DNA of 64,000 nucleotides from Rubrobacter indicoceani (GCF_003568865.1 NZ_CP031115.1:744001-808000); one strand, 5' to 3'. Counted from the stretch's first letter, positions 33,125 through 42,047 are shown. Program-made: numbers and translations. Notes: generated by a model from the letters alone, not told the origin.

Positions 33125-33650
33125 CCTTCTCTACCTTTCCCTGTAGCCAGGCCGTGGACGGGGCGGGGACGCAACCCTCGTCAACATCGTATTCCTACGG
33201 GTTTCCCCGGACGGTCTCCCGGTCTGTATATGACCACACAGCCCGGACGAAACGCAAAAGCGAGCTCGTCCGGAGCTTAGCGGCGCAGAGCACCCACCGG
33301 GAAACCAGACAGACCGGGCGGGTGGTGGATCGCTGGGGTCGACCCCCCCCCCGCCCCTCGAAGGCGGGGACCGGCGTTTCGCATCACCCGAGGCACATAC
33401 GAAACGCCGTGTAAAAAAAGACACATACTTAGACACATTCCATTCAGCAACCGGCGTGTAACCCTTACAGTCAAGGCCTTGAAAGTGGAAGGAGAACCAC
33501 CGGCAACGGATTTTGGAGCACAAGAATCTCAGGCTCGGAACAAGGTTCCGGGTCGAACAGCACGGAAGAAAACATCAAGCAGCACGCTGAAGGAAACGGC
33601 TCAGACAAAAAGAGCACCTTCGGGCGGTGTAAAGCAAGTGGAGGTAACGA
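33125..33650. other. 526-bp intergenic region: hairpin and C-tract
   Basis: It lies between the divergent HD gene and the stress cluster. It holds the palindrome GGGGTCGACCCC (33335-33346) merging into a 10-base C-run (33343-33352) and an inverted repeat GGCGTTTCG/CGAAACGCC (33373-33381 and 33400-33408). The last 250 bases before 33651 are less GC-biased in third positions, and no open frame looks coding. Confidence 0.55.
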
Positions 33651-33941
33651 ATGGCGCAGCAGAGTGCAAGCAACGTAGGCAGGGAGCGGGACGACCGGGA
33701 CAGAGGGTACGTCCAGAGATTTGCGGAGACCAAGCCGTCCACCAAGACGACCGAGCTTATCGTCTGGGCCCTGACGGTAATCGGTATCCTGATCGCCGCC
33801 GCGCTCGTCGGCGCCGACGCTCAAGGCGAAGGCGGCTTCGGAGCGACCGACGCGTGGAGGTACATCGCTTTTGTTTCGATCGGTTACATGGTGAGCCGGG
33901 GTCTTGCGAAGGCCGGTTCCCAGCAGCCGCAGGACTCGTAA
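33651..33941 (+). CDS. Small two-helix membrane protein of a stress cluster
   Basis: A 96-residue protein. Acidic/basic N-terminus (RERDDRDRGYV), then KPSTKTTELIVWALTVIGILIAAALVG (helix 1, about 30-54) and a second helix AWRYIAFVSIGYMVSRGLAKAGS (about 66-88). The KPSTKTTE and GYMVSRGLAK segments recur in unnamed actinobacterial proteins. ATG follows GGAGGTAACGA. It is first in a run of envelope/stress-type genes, separated from the next by a strong hairpin. Confidence 0.7.
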   Translation: MAQQSASNVGRERDDRDRGYVQRFAETKPSTKTTELIVWALTVIGILIAAALVGADAQGEGGFGATDAWRYIAFVSIGYMVSRGLAKAGSQQPQDS

Positions 33942-33976
33942 GAAGCGCAGCGCGAGCAGGTCGATCGAACAGGACG

Positions 33977-34009
33977 CACGGGCCGGGGCTGCAAAAGCCC
34001 CGGTCCGTG
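33977..34009 (+). terminator. Strong hairpin between stress genes
   Basis: CACGG-CCGGGGCT and AGCCCCGG-CCGTG form a 13-base-pair stem with one G-T mismatch and a GCAAA loop, followed only by CTTTGC. It is a weak terminator or an mRNA-processing or attenuation hairpin ahead of the next gene. Confidence 0.6.
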
Positions 34010-34109
34010 CTTTGCAACACCGGTGAGGGCCGGGACGCGGCGGGGGAGATCATCGCGCCCGGTAAGGCCGGCACACGATACGAGCATACGATGCAGAGGG
34101 AGAACAGCC

Positions 34110-34721
34110 GTGGAGCGAGACTCCAGCAGCAACGCGCAGAACACCGCGAGTGGTAGCGCGACCGAGCAGACAAAGCAGCAGACCCGGCAGGTCGCCCACC
34201 AGGCCCGGCGGAAAGCGGATGAACTGACAAGTCAGGGGAGCGAGCAGATCAAATCCCAGCTTGCCGCCCAGAAGCACCAGGTCGCCCAGAGGATGATGCC
34301 CGTGCAGACGGCGCTCCGGGAGACCGCTCAGCAACTTCGGAAGCAGGATCAGAGATCGGTCGGCCAGTACGCGGATCAGGCGGCAAACCAGGTCGAGCGG
34401 TTCTCCGGATACCTCCGCGAGACGGATGTAGATCAGATGCTGGAGGAGACGCGGAGCCTCGCCCGACGCAGGCCGGCTCTTTTCCTCGGTGGCGCGACCA
34501 TACTGGGTTTTCTCGGCGCCCGGTTTCTCAAGAGCTCTTCCCAGAGTGGAAGCTCCGCAGGAAACGGCTCCGCCGCGACCGGCGGGCCGACGGGGTCTCA
34601 CAGGACCCGCGAGCCCGCTCTCGGCGTCGGTGAGCGGGAACCGGCCGCACCCGCAGGAGGCCAGCCCCTGAGCGACCGGTACGAACAGATGGGGCGGACA
34701 GAGCCCCCACGAAGCCTTTAG
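34110..34721 (+). CDS. Gln/Ala-rich amphipathic helical protein with one TM
   Basis: A 203-residue protein. Residues 1-110 are strongly Gln/Ala/Arg/Lys-rich helices (TEQTKQQTRQVAHQARRKADEL, then QTALRETAQQLRKQDQRS), followed by ETRSLARRRPALFLGGATILGFLGARFLK, a short glycine-zipper transmembrane segment, and a Gly/Ser/Pro-rich tail. It resembles envelope-stress and nutrient-deprivation proteins found beside holin-like genes. GTG 34110 has GGGAG upstream; further upstream starts are inside the hairpin region. Confidence 0.65.
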   Translation: MERDSSSNAQNTASGSATEQTKQQTRQVAHQARRKADELTSQGSEQIKSQLAAQKHQVAQRMMPVQTALRETAQQLRKQDQRSVGQYADQAANQVERFSGYLRETDVDQMLEETRSLARRRPALFLGGATILGFLGARFLKSSSQSGSSAGNGSAATGGPTGSHRTREPALGVGEREPAAPAGGQPLSDRYEQMGRTEPPRSL

Positions 34722-34730
34722 GAGGGGTGG

Positions 34731-35126
34731 ATGCAGGGTAAAGAAGACCGCTCCCTCGGAGAGCTCTTCGCGCAGATGGCGCAGGAGACCTCCACGCTCG
34801 TGCGTCAGGAGGTGGCGCTGGCGAAAGCCGAGATAGGCCAGAAGGCCTCCCGGGCGGGCAGGCACGCAGGAATTCTGGCCGTCGGCGGTGCGGTCGCGTA
34901 CGCGGGGTTTCTGGCGATCATCGCCGGGGTGATCTATTTGCTGGCCGACCTCGATTTCGTGCCCCTGTGGCTTGCGGCTTTCGTGGTCGGGCTCGTAGTG
35001 GCCGCCGTAGGTTACTTCCTTATACGCAAGGGGCTCGACGCCCTCAAGCAAGAGGATCTGGCCCCCCGACAGACCATGGAGATACTAAAGGAGGATCAGC
35101 AATGGATAAAAGATCAGAAGAGGTAA
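34731..35126 (+). CDS. Phage holin family protein (Holin-X type)
   Basis: A 131-residue protein. The N-terminal amphipathic helix LGELFAQMAQETSTLVRQEVALAKAEIGQKAS (about 9-39) and two transmembrane helices (about 47-70, 75-97) match the actinobacterial putative holin family (DUF1469). Despite the name, this family is chromosomal and no phage genes are nearby. It overlaps the next gene by 25 bases, so the two are coexpressed. Confidence 0.8.
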   Translation: MQGKEDRSLGELFAQMAQETSTLVRQEVALAKAEIGQKASRAGRHAGILAVGGAVAYAGFLAIIAGVIYLLADLDFVPLWLAAFVVGLVVAAVGYFLIRKGLDALKQEDLAPRQTMEILKEDQQWIKDQKR

Positions 35127-36067
35127 GGCGCGACCCGCTTGACGGAGGGGCGAGAAACCCGGACCCCCTTGCCGGAGACCCGGGCTTCGATGCCGCTACG
35201 GAGTCTTTCAGGCCGGAGGCGATAAACCACGAGGCTCTCAACGAGGAGACCGAGGTTGATGAGATCAAAGTAACCCGGATGGAGATCGAACGCACCCGCG
35301 CTCAGATGAGCGAGACGACCGACGCTATCCAGAACAGGCTCAGCGCCGAGAATATGAAAGAACAGGCGAAGGACAGGGTCCGGGAGGCTACCGTGGGAAA
35401 GGCCGAGGGGGCGTGGTCCACGATGATGGACACTATCAGGCAGAACCCGATGCCTGCGGCGTTGACCGGGATAGGGCTGACCTGGCTGTTCATGAGCGGC
35501 AAAAAGCAGGATGCGCCTCGCGTGCGCTACCGCAAGAGGCCATACGACACCTACGGCTACCGCGCCCCTTACGACGAGCCGTCCCCTTACGATGATCCCC
35601 GTTACGAAGAACGTAAAATGGGCGGGTCCTCGGCGGGCGAGGCGCTGAGCCGGGCGCAGGACAGAGCCGGAGAGACCGCCGGACGCGCCCGGGACAAGGT
35701 CGGGGAGACCGCCGATCATGCCCAGGACAAGGCGGGGGAGATCGTCCACCGGACGCAGGATCAGGCAAGCCGACTCGGGGATCAGGCCCAGCATCAGGCT
35801 CGACGGGCCCGGGACGGCTTTGAGCGGATGTCGCGGGAGAACCCCCTTGCCATAGGCGCCCTCGCCGTCGGGATCGGAGCGGCCGTCGGGCTTGCAATCC
35901 CCGCGACCGGCAAGGAGAACAGGGTAATGGGCGAGACCCGGGACAACTTCGTGGAGAAAACCCAGGAGAAAGCCCAGGAAGCCCAGCAGAAGGTCCAGCA
36001 GGTCGCCCACGAAGCACAGAGTGCGGCCCAGCAGGAGGCCGACAATCAGGGTCTCACCAATCAGTAG
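35102..36067 (+). CDS. DUF3618 protein with LEA-like 11-mer repeats
   Basis: A 321-residue protein starting at ATG 35102 (GGAGGATC upstream). DUF3618 is at about 55-95 (EIERTRAQMSETTDAIQNRLS). A Gly/Pro zipper (NPMPAALTGIGLTWLFMSG) is next, then a Tyr/Pro/Asp-rich linker. From about residue 185 come tandem 11-residue units: AQDRAGETAGR, ARDKVGETADH, AQDKAGEIVHR, TQDQASRLGDQ and AQHQARRARDG. A second Gly-rich helix (AIGALAVGIGAAVGLAIP) and a Gln/Glu helix close it. The 11-mers match group 3 LEA proteins, which protect membranes and proteins during drying; that role is inferred. Confidence 0.75.
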   Translation: MDKRSEEVRRDPLDGGARNPDPLAGDPGFDAATESFRPEAINHEALNEETEVDEIKVTRMEIERTRAQMSETTDAIQNRLSAENMKEQAKDRVREATVGKAEGAWSTMMDTIRQNPMPAALTGIGLTWLFMSGKKQDAPRVRYRKRPYDTYGYRAPYDEPSPYDDPRYEERKMGGSSAGEALSRAQDRAGETAGRARDKVGETADHAQDKAGEIVHRTQDQASRLGDQAQHQARRARDGFERMSRENPLAIGALAVGIGAAVGLAIPATGKENRVMGETRDNFVEKTQEKAQEAQQKVQQVAHEAQSAAQQEADNQGLTNQ

Positions 36068-36196
36068 AGGCGGCGTAGAGCTTTATCGAGGGGTCGGGGG
36101 CCGTTCCGGCTTCGGACCCCGGCCTCCCGCCCCTGTTCGTTCTCTGCGCCGGGCGCGGTCAGGGAATACTCGAAGAGCGGAGGCAGGGATTGCGGT

Positions 36197-36400
36197 ATGA
36201 ACGGTAGGGACGAACACGAAGGACGGGTGAGTCGTCAGGCTACCGAAGGGGAGCGCAGACCCGGCGAGGCGGGGTTTATCTTTGTCGGCGGTGGCGGCAA
36301 CGGATGCGCTGGCAGGGGATGCCTGTTCTGGATCGTCCTGAGCATAGTAGCGAGCGTTCTTCTGACGGTCGGGGTCAACCTCGTGCTGGCCGTGTTCTAG
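36197..36400 (+). CDS. Small Gly/Cys membrane protein
   Basis: A 67-residue protein. A hydrophilic N-terminus (GRDEHEGRVSRQATEGERR) leads to FVGGGGNGCAGRGCLFWIVLSIVASVLLTVGVNLVLAVF, a single helix with GC.GRGC ahead of it. It is unassigned. It sits just before a second, even smaller gene with the same GC-plus-helix design, so the two look like a related pair. Confidence 0.6.
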   Translation: MNGRDEHEGRVSRQATEGERRPGEAGFIFVGGGGNGCAGRGCLFWIVLSIVASVLLTVGVNLVLAVF

Positions 36401-36426
36401 GATCTAGCGACCGGAAAGGGAAGCCG

Positions 36427-36546
36427 ATGTTTCGCAGGGGACCGGATGGAAGTCGTGGCTGTTGCGTGGTCGTGCCGATTGGATGCCTCCTTATGGTACT
36501 GACGGTGTTGTTGCTCTCCGGGGCGGCCTTCGCGGCGTTGCTCTAG
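36427..36546 (+). CDS. 39-residue single-helix membrane peptide
   Basis: ATG 36427 has AAGGGAAG upstream and a 40-codon frame. The peptide starts MFRRGPDGSRGCC, then IGCLLMVLTVLLLSGAAFAALL as one transmembrane helix, with Cys residues flanking it. It shares the SRGCC/GCL pattern with the upstream gene. Too short for family assignment, but codon choice, ribosome site and helix support expression. Confidence 0.5.
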   Translation: MFRRGPDGSRGCCVVVPIGCLLMVLTVLLLSGAAFAALL

Positions 36547-36552
36547 GCGGCG

Positions 36553-37146
36553 TCAGAGGCGGGCGTCGAACTTCGAGATCAGGGTCTTCCTGTTCTTGTG
36601 CCCGGCTTCGTAGTTGCGGAGGGTCTCTATATCGTCCCTGGAGAGACCCTGCATCTTTTTCTCGACCTCTCTGACCGTCAGGCTTTCGTAGCCGTTGAGC
36701 GGGAGCGGGTCGTCCTTCCGGGCCTCCCGGCCTTTTCTCTTTGCCGCCGGAGCGTTGCCGACGTACTGCTCGCCCTGCTTTGAAGCCTGGCGTTTCTTCT
36801 GGTCGGTCTCCTTTTTCTCCCGCTCGCTGAGGTTCTCCCAGGCCTCTTTCGGGAGATACCGTTCGGTCTCGGAGTTCTCCGAGTCGCCCTTCCGGGCGTC
36901 TGCCGAGCCTTCCTTTGTCTGCCACTCCTCGTCCGTCCACTTTTCGAGGTTCTTCTGGTCGTCGTCCTTTTCGCCCCTGTAGCCGCCCCCCTGCTTCTCG
37001 TACTCCTGCGAGAGCATCTGGGACTTCCGGGCCGACCACTGACCGGGCTTGCCCCCCTTGCCGCCCTTTTTTATCTTCTCCTTTAGCCTCTCGCGGAGTT
37101 CTGGCTCGGTGTACTTCTCTTCATAGTCTTTCTTTCCCTTTGCCAT
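36553..37146 (-). CDS. DUF5872-type small basic protein
   Basis: A 197-residue hydrophilic, Lys/Glu-rich protein. Core pattern YTEPELRERLKEKIKKGGKGGKPGQWSARKSQMLSQEYEKQGGGY with the following W-rich EKWTDEEWQTKEG and RYLPKEAWENLSEREKKETD matches DUF5872. The C-terminal 45 residues (YESLTVREVEKKMQGLSRDDIETLRNYEAGHKNRKTLI) form a separate helical module seen in other actinobacterial proteins. It is likely nucleic-acid-binding or stress-related; function unproven. The gene faces the two membrane peptides convergently. Confidence 0.7.
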   Translation of the reverse strand: MAKGKKDYEEKYTEPELRERLKEKIKKGGKGGKPGQWSARKSQMLSQEYEKQGGGYRGEKDDDQKNLEKWTDEEWQTKEGSADARKGDSENSETERYLPKEAWENLSEREKKETDQKKRQASKQGEQYVGNAPAAKRKGREARKDDPLPLNGYESLTVREVEKKMQGLSRDDIETLRNYEAGHKNRKTLISKFDARL

Positions 37147-37800
37147 TCAGAGACCTCTTTCTTCCGGTTTCTCGGACGGTCGCGCAGAGCGGCCAACGAC
37201 CGCATAGAGCGGGTCGGAGAACATCCGGCGCGGGCTGCGGTCGAGGCTCTCCACGCCTGTAAAGCCCGCCGCCGCAAGGTAATCGCTCACGAGCCGCACA
37301 TGTCCCGCGTCGTCGAGCGTGTGCCAGACCGCGACGGCCTTTGTAGGGAAACAGCGGTTCGAGAACGTAACCACGAGCGGCGCGCCCGGCTTCAGTACCC
37401 GGCTGACCTCCCGCAGAACCCCGACCGGGCGGGTCAGATAATCTATCGAGACGCAGATGCCGCACCCGTCGAACTCATCGTCCCCGAACGGGAGCGTCGG
37501 GTCTCTGTTGAGGTTCCGGACGGCGTAATCCGAGAGTCGCGGGTTTCTGGATAGCTCGGCCTCGTTCATCCCGAGACCGACGACGCGCCCGTACTCGACC
37601 TCTTCCGGGAGGTGAGAAACCCAACTGCTCATCAGGTCCAGAACCGAGCCGCCGGGCGGGAAGTACTCCCGGTAGAGCTGCGTGACGGCTGCTATAGCAC
37701 GGTCGTCTATGTGCGTCACGAAGCGCGGCTGGCCGTAGAAGCTCTCGTCGGGGGATTCGTCCTGTCGTCGAAAAGCCTCGGGTGGAAAGTTCTCTTTCAC
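37147..37800 (-). CDS. Class I SAM-dependent methyltransferase
   Basis: A 217-residue methyltransferase-fold protein. SAM motif I is atypical but present: GGSVLDLMSSWVSHLP (about 49-64), then RVVGLGMNEAELSRNP as motif II and LNRDPTLPFGDDEFDGCGICVSIDYLTRPVGVLREVSRVLKPGAPLVVTFSN as motifs III-IV. The DLMSSW variant is typical of a small family of Rossmann methyltransferases with unknown substrate. GTG start at 37800 has only a weak upstream purine tract. Confidence 0.75.
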   Translation of the reverse strand: MKENFPPEAFRRQDESPDESFYGQPRFVTHIDDRAIAAVTQLYREYFPPGGSVLDLMSSWVSHLPEEVEYGRVVGLGMNEAELSRNPRLSDYAVRNLNRDPTLPFGDDEFDGCGICVSIDYLTRPVGVLREVSRVLKPGAPLVVTFSNRCFPTKAVAVWHTLDDAGHVRLVSDYLAAAGFTGVESLDRSPRRMFSDPLYAVVGRSARPSEKPEERGL

Positions 37801-37869
37801 AGGGTGAAGTTACTTCCCCGAGCTGAACTTCGCTGTAATGCTTGATACCAGATCCTGTACCCTTGAAGT

Positions 37870-38343
37870 ATGGACTTTACGAATTACTCTGACGTGCCGA
37901 TGTCCGACCGGACGGGCCGCCACTTCACCGTCGCGGTTTTCGTTGTTCACGAAGGCAAAGTCCTGCTTCACCACCACCGCAAGCTCGGCATGTGGCTGCC
38001 GCCGGGTGGACACATCGAGGAGAACGAGCTGCCGGACGATGCCGCGCTCCGCGAAGTCTACGAGGAAGCCGGAGTCGAGGTCAGGCTGGTCGGGGAGAGG
38101 CGCGACGATATAGAAGAACCGCGTCAACTCTACCGGCCCGCCGGGGTGCAGCTCGAATACATCGCGGAGGGGCACTATCACATAGACCTCATCTACTTCG
38201 CAAAGCCGAAGGGTGAACCCGTGATCCACGAAGAAAACGATGGAGATCAGACCGGGTTCTACGGCCCTGAAGAGTGGGACGCGCTCGGGGTGAACGACGA
38301 GGTTCGCGGGTGGTGCGAGCGCGCCCTGAAGGAAGTTTTCTAG
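37870..38343 (+). CDS. NUDIX hydrolase
   Basis: A 157-residue NUDIX protein. The full Nudix box G47-x5-E53-x7-R61-E62-V63-x-E65-E66-x-G68-V69 is present (GHIEENE...REVYEEAGV), so metal-dependent pyrophosphohydrolysis is expected. The HHHRKLGMWLPPGGH lead-in fits the DIPP/ADP-ribose-like subgroups, but the substrate is open. The start ATG is near a TACCCT element with no Shine-Dalgarno, and may be leaderless. Confidence 0.88.
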   Translation: MDFTNYSDVPMSDRTGRHFTVAVFVVHEGKVLLHHHRKLGMWLPPGGHIEENELPDDAALREVYEEAGVEVRLVGERRDDIEEPRQLYRPAGVQLEYIAEGHYHIDLIYFAKPKGEPVIHEENDGDQTGFYGPEEWDALGVNDEVRGWCERALKEVF

Positions 38344-39198
38344 CTACCCGACGAGCGTTTTTGCGTGGTGCGTTATGTGATCCCCCATAAACGTCGAGAT
38401 AAAGTAGTAGCTGTGGTCGTAGCCGGGCTGGCGGCGCAGCGTCAACTCCTGCCCGGACTCTTTACACGCAGCCTCGAACGCCTCCGGCGATAGCTGTTCG
38501 CCCAAGAACTCGTCGCTCTCGCCCTGGTCTATAAGGATGTGGTTCTCAAGCGGCTTGGCGCGGACTATCTCGGTCGCATCGTGGTCGCGCCACTCGGACC
38601 CGTCGGCGAGGTAGCCGGAGAAGGCTTTCTCTCCCCACGGAACTTCGGTCGGGTTGCAGATCGGGGCAAACGCCGAGACGCTCTTGTACCTCTCCGGATT
38701 CTTCAGGGCGATCGTGAGCGCACCATGCCCGCCCATCGAATGCCCGAAGATGCCCTGACGGTCAAGGTCGGCGGCGAAGTTCGCGGAGATCACCTCCGGC
38801 AGTTCGCGGCTTACGTACGAGTACATGTTGTAGTTCGTGCTCCACGGCTCGCGGGTCGCGTCTATATAGAAGCCCGCGCCCGTTCCGAAGTCGTAGTCGT
38901 CGTCTTCGCCGGGGTTGCCGACGCCGCGCGGCGAAGTATCCGGTGCGACGAGCATGATGCCGTGCTCTGCGGCGTAGCGTTGCGCTCCGCCCTTGATCTG
39001 GAACGTCTCCTCCGTACACGTCAGCCCCGCAAGGTAGTACAGCACCGGGACGTTGCCTCTCTCGGCCTGCGGCGGCACATACACGGAGAAGTTCATGGTC
39101 GTCCCGGTCGCCTCCGAAGCATGGCTGTGGAAGCTCACCGCCCCGCCAAAGCACGCCTGTCTGCTCTTCGTCTCGATAGAGGTGTACCCGGCCGCCAT
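38344..39198 (-). CDS. fghA: S-formylglutathione hydrolase
   Basis: A 284-residue alpha/beta-hydrolase of the esterase D family. Nucleophile Ser in GHSMGG (about 150), an acid in the ILIDQGESDEF segment and His in GYDHSYYF complete the triad. It cleaves S-formylglutathione to formate. Its start is 1 base after the frmA stop, so the pair forms one formaldehyde-detoxification operon with the dehydrogenase first. Confidence 0.92.
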   Translation of the reverse strand: MAAGYTSIETKSRQACFGGAVSFHSHASEATGTTMNFSVYVPPQAERGNVPVLYYLAGLTCTEETFQIKGGAQRYAAEHGIMLVAPDTSPRGVGNPGEDDDYDFGTGAGFYIDATREPWSTNYNMYSYVSRELPEVISANFAADLDRQGIFGHSMGGHGALTIALKNPERYKSVSAFAPICNPTEVPWGEKAFSGYLADGSEWRDHDATEIVRAKPLENHILIDQGESDEFLGEQLSPEAFEAACKESGQELTLRRQPGYDHSYYFISTFMGDHITHHAKTLVG

Positions 39199-40347
<1,149 letters not shown>

Positions 40348-40404
40348 TTACCCGACTCGCAAGAAAACCATCTTGCAAGCCGTATTGTAGGGGAGAACGG
40401 GGGC

Positions 40405-40572
40405 TTACGGGTCGGAGCAGTCGCGCTTGTAGCCGCAGTTCGGGCAGATGATCTTGCAGTGGAGCCCGTACATCACCGTCTGGCAGACTTCGCAGACATG
40501 CGGCGGGTAGCGGGTTTCGGCGGGCGACGGCTCCCGGTCTTCGACCGGCCGGTTGCCCTGCGCCTCGCTTAT
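40405..40572 (-). CDS. 55-residue zinc-ribbon protein with apparent AUA start
   Basis: A short protein with two CxxC knuckles, HVCEVCQTVMYGLHC and IICPNCGYKRDC, forming a likely zinc ribbon. The only in-frame canonical starts (GTG, ATG) are inside the knuckle. The frame is open upstream through codons without ATG/GTG/TTG/CTG until a stop. An ATA at 40572 has AAGGA (40580-40584) 7 bases upstream and gives a natural N-terminus (M)SEAQGN. The start is thus read as AUA. The ORF overlaps no other gene in sense, following the DUF948-like gene by 10 bases. Confidence 0.6.
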   Translation of the reverse strand: MSEAQGNRPVEDREPSPAETRYPPHVCEVCQTVMYGLHCKIICPNCGYKRDCSDP

Positions 40573-40582
40573 CGTCCGTTCC

Positions 40583-40975
40583 TTATCTTGTGTTCCGGTC
40601 GAAGACTTGTCCGACGGCCTTGCCGAGCTTCGTTGCGGAGAGCGTCTTCAGGCTGGAGAAGTTCAGGACGCGGGTCGTCTGGCGCAGCGTAACCGCGAGC
40701 GAGCCGGTGAGGGTCTGGAGGACGGCGATGCTCTGCTGCAGTTCCGCGAGCCGGAACGGAAGCTCCGAAGCCCGGACGCTCAGGTTGTTCACGCCCCGCT
40801 CCAGCTCGGTCGTGCGAACGCTCAGGCGGGAAACCTCTTCCACGACCTCGCTCTGAAAGGCCGCACGCACCCGACGGTAGGAGAGCCACGCCCGGAAAGC
40901 CACGACGAGGCCGACCGCGGACAGCACGGCGCACAGAGTGATCGCTACGGCGAGCAGAGTAAAAACATCCAGCAC
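40583..40975 (-). CDS. DUF948-like membrane coiled-coil protein
   Basis: A 130-residue protein with one N-terminal transmembrane helix (about 5-27, FTLLAVAITLCAVLSAVGLVV), then a coiled-coil-like region (VVEEVSRLSVRTTELERGVNNLSVRASELPFRLAELQQSIAVLQTLTGS, about 45-95) and a TLRQTTRVLNFSSLKT tail. This matches the general DUF948 layout. It lies upstream of the zinc-ribbon ORF and shares its strand. Function is unknown. Confidence 0.7.
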   Translation of the reverse strand: MLDVFTLLAVAITLCAVLSAVGLVVAFRAWLSYRRVRAAFQSEVVEEVSRLSVRTTELERGVNNLSVRASELPFRLAELQQSIAVLQTLTGSLAVTLRQTTRVLNFSSLKTLSATKLGKAVGQVFDRNTR

Positions 40976-41087
40976 AGGCTAACCGTAGCACGCGTACCGG
41001 CGGCTCTCAAACCCGAACCGCAAACACCTTTAATCTCGCCTTTACAAACCCGACTGCGGTGATATATTCCCTCTCGCACCACAGCGA

Positions 41088-41161
<74 letters not shown>

Positions 41162-41166
41162 CTACA

Positions 41167-41201
41167 GCCCCTTCGGCCTCCGGGCCGGAGGGGTTTTTCT
41201 C
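41167..41201 (+). terminator. Terminator after tRNA-fMet
   Basis: CCCCTTCGGC (41168-41177) pairs with GCCGGAGGGG (41184-41193) around a CTCCGG loop, followed by TTTTTCTC. Confidence 0.85.
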
Positions 41202-41303
41202 TGGCAGAAGGACGTCTGGGTCTTCGGGGTGATCCCGTCCGCCACGACGGGCGTATAAAGGTTATACTCAGGACGTAATAAACAGAGTTGAGGAGTACAC
41301 CTT

Positions 41304-41567
41304 ATGGGATTGACTTCACCCACGCACCTGATCATCCTGCTCGTCATCCTGCTTCTGCTTTTCGGGGCGAAGAAGATCCCGGAACTGGCCAAGGGGCTCG
41401 GCCAGGGCATGAAGGAGTTCAAGCGGGGTCAGAACGACAGCGACGAAGTAGAGGGTTCGGACAACCGTTCCCGCAGCGTCGAGGGCGAGCGCGCCGAAGC
41501 TCCGCGCGCCGAGGTTCGCACCGAGGAGCGCAGCACCGACTCCAGCCGGGACGCCGACCGGGTCTAG
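41304..41567 (+). CDS. tatA: Sec-independent translocase component TatA/E
   Basis: An 87-residue TatA-type protein. A short N-terminal helix (THLIILLVILLLLF, about 7-20), then the conserved FGAKKIPELAKGLGQGMKEFK amphipathic helix and a charged tail. It forms the protein-conducting pore of Tat, which would export folded proteins such as the Tat-type lipoprotein at 1273-2628. TatB/TatC are not in the window. ATG follows GAGTTGAGG. A strong 19-base-pair terminator follows. Confidence 0.92.
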   Translation: MGLTSPTHLIILLVILLLLFGAKKIPELAKGLGQGMKEFKRGQNDSDEVEGSDNRSRSVEGERAEAPRAEVRTEERSTDSSRDADRV

Positions 41568-41602
41568 GCTTTCCCCCGGCAAGCCGGCCCTCAGACTTCC
41601 AA

Positions 41603-41643
41603 AGAGCCCCGTCTCACCGGAAAGTCCGGTGAGACGGGGCTCT
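41603..41643 (+). terminator. Strong terminator after tatA
   Basis: A 19-base-pair perfect stem (41603-41621 with 41625-41643) around an AAG loop, followed by CTTCTGTCTTT. It is the strongest hairpin in the window. Confidence 0.9.
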
Positions 41644-41650
41644 TCTGTCT

Positions 41651-42047
41651 TTAAAGTGGGCTGAGATCGAAGGCGGATATGTCATCGGTCCGAAGAAGCG
41701 TTCGTCCGGGAGGTAGTCCGGCTTGAGAGATCCCGGGGTCGGGACCGTAAGGCCGGTGAACCTGTGGCTGCTGGTGCAGACTCGCTACGGAGGCCATGAA
41801 CGTCCGGGTGCTCTGGCGAGTGGGGCGTACAACACCGTGCGCCGGGGTGACACCGGGCCGCCGAACGGGCGACTTCGCTGCTCGAGTATCCTCACGACCT
41901 TGGCTCAGCATCCTTGTCGGGCAGGCCGGTAGCGCGGCGGTGGACACTCCGAGAAGCGGCGGTGTGTGGATCAGGAACCCTCCCTGAACGCTCTGGAAAA
42001 GAGCGTGGGCCGTGCTTCAGACGTGTAGAGAGAGGCGGGTTTGCCCG
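41651..42047. other. About 400-bp noncoding block with many stems
   Basis: It lies between the tatA terminator and the subtilase stop. Several compact inverted repeats occur (CCCGG-GGT-CGGG near 41734, GGTGACACC near 41846, ACGCTCT-GGAAA-AGAGCGT at 41988-42006). Frames on both strands are short, broken and unlike local codon use. It does not match tmRNA, RNase P RNA, 6S or the riboswitches I can recall; it could be a structured RNA or a decayed element. Confidence 0.5.

Noticed and set aside
33479-34156. 225-codon frame starting in the gap before the stress cluster
   Set aside because: Third codon positions are not GC-rich and it crosses the 33651 gene in another frame. It was not called.
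41796-41987. Possible short transposase start after GGAGGCC-ATG
   Set aside because: The frame ends quickly with no transposase motif, and no terminal repeats or target duplications were found.
41651-42047. Resemblance to RNase P RNA (GGGAGG-TAGTCCGG)
   Set aside because: The rest of the RNase P conserved motifs are absent, and tmRNA ends are also absent.
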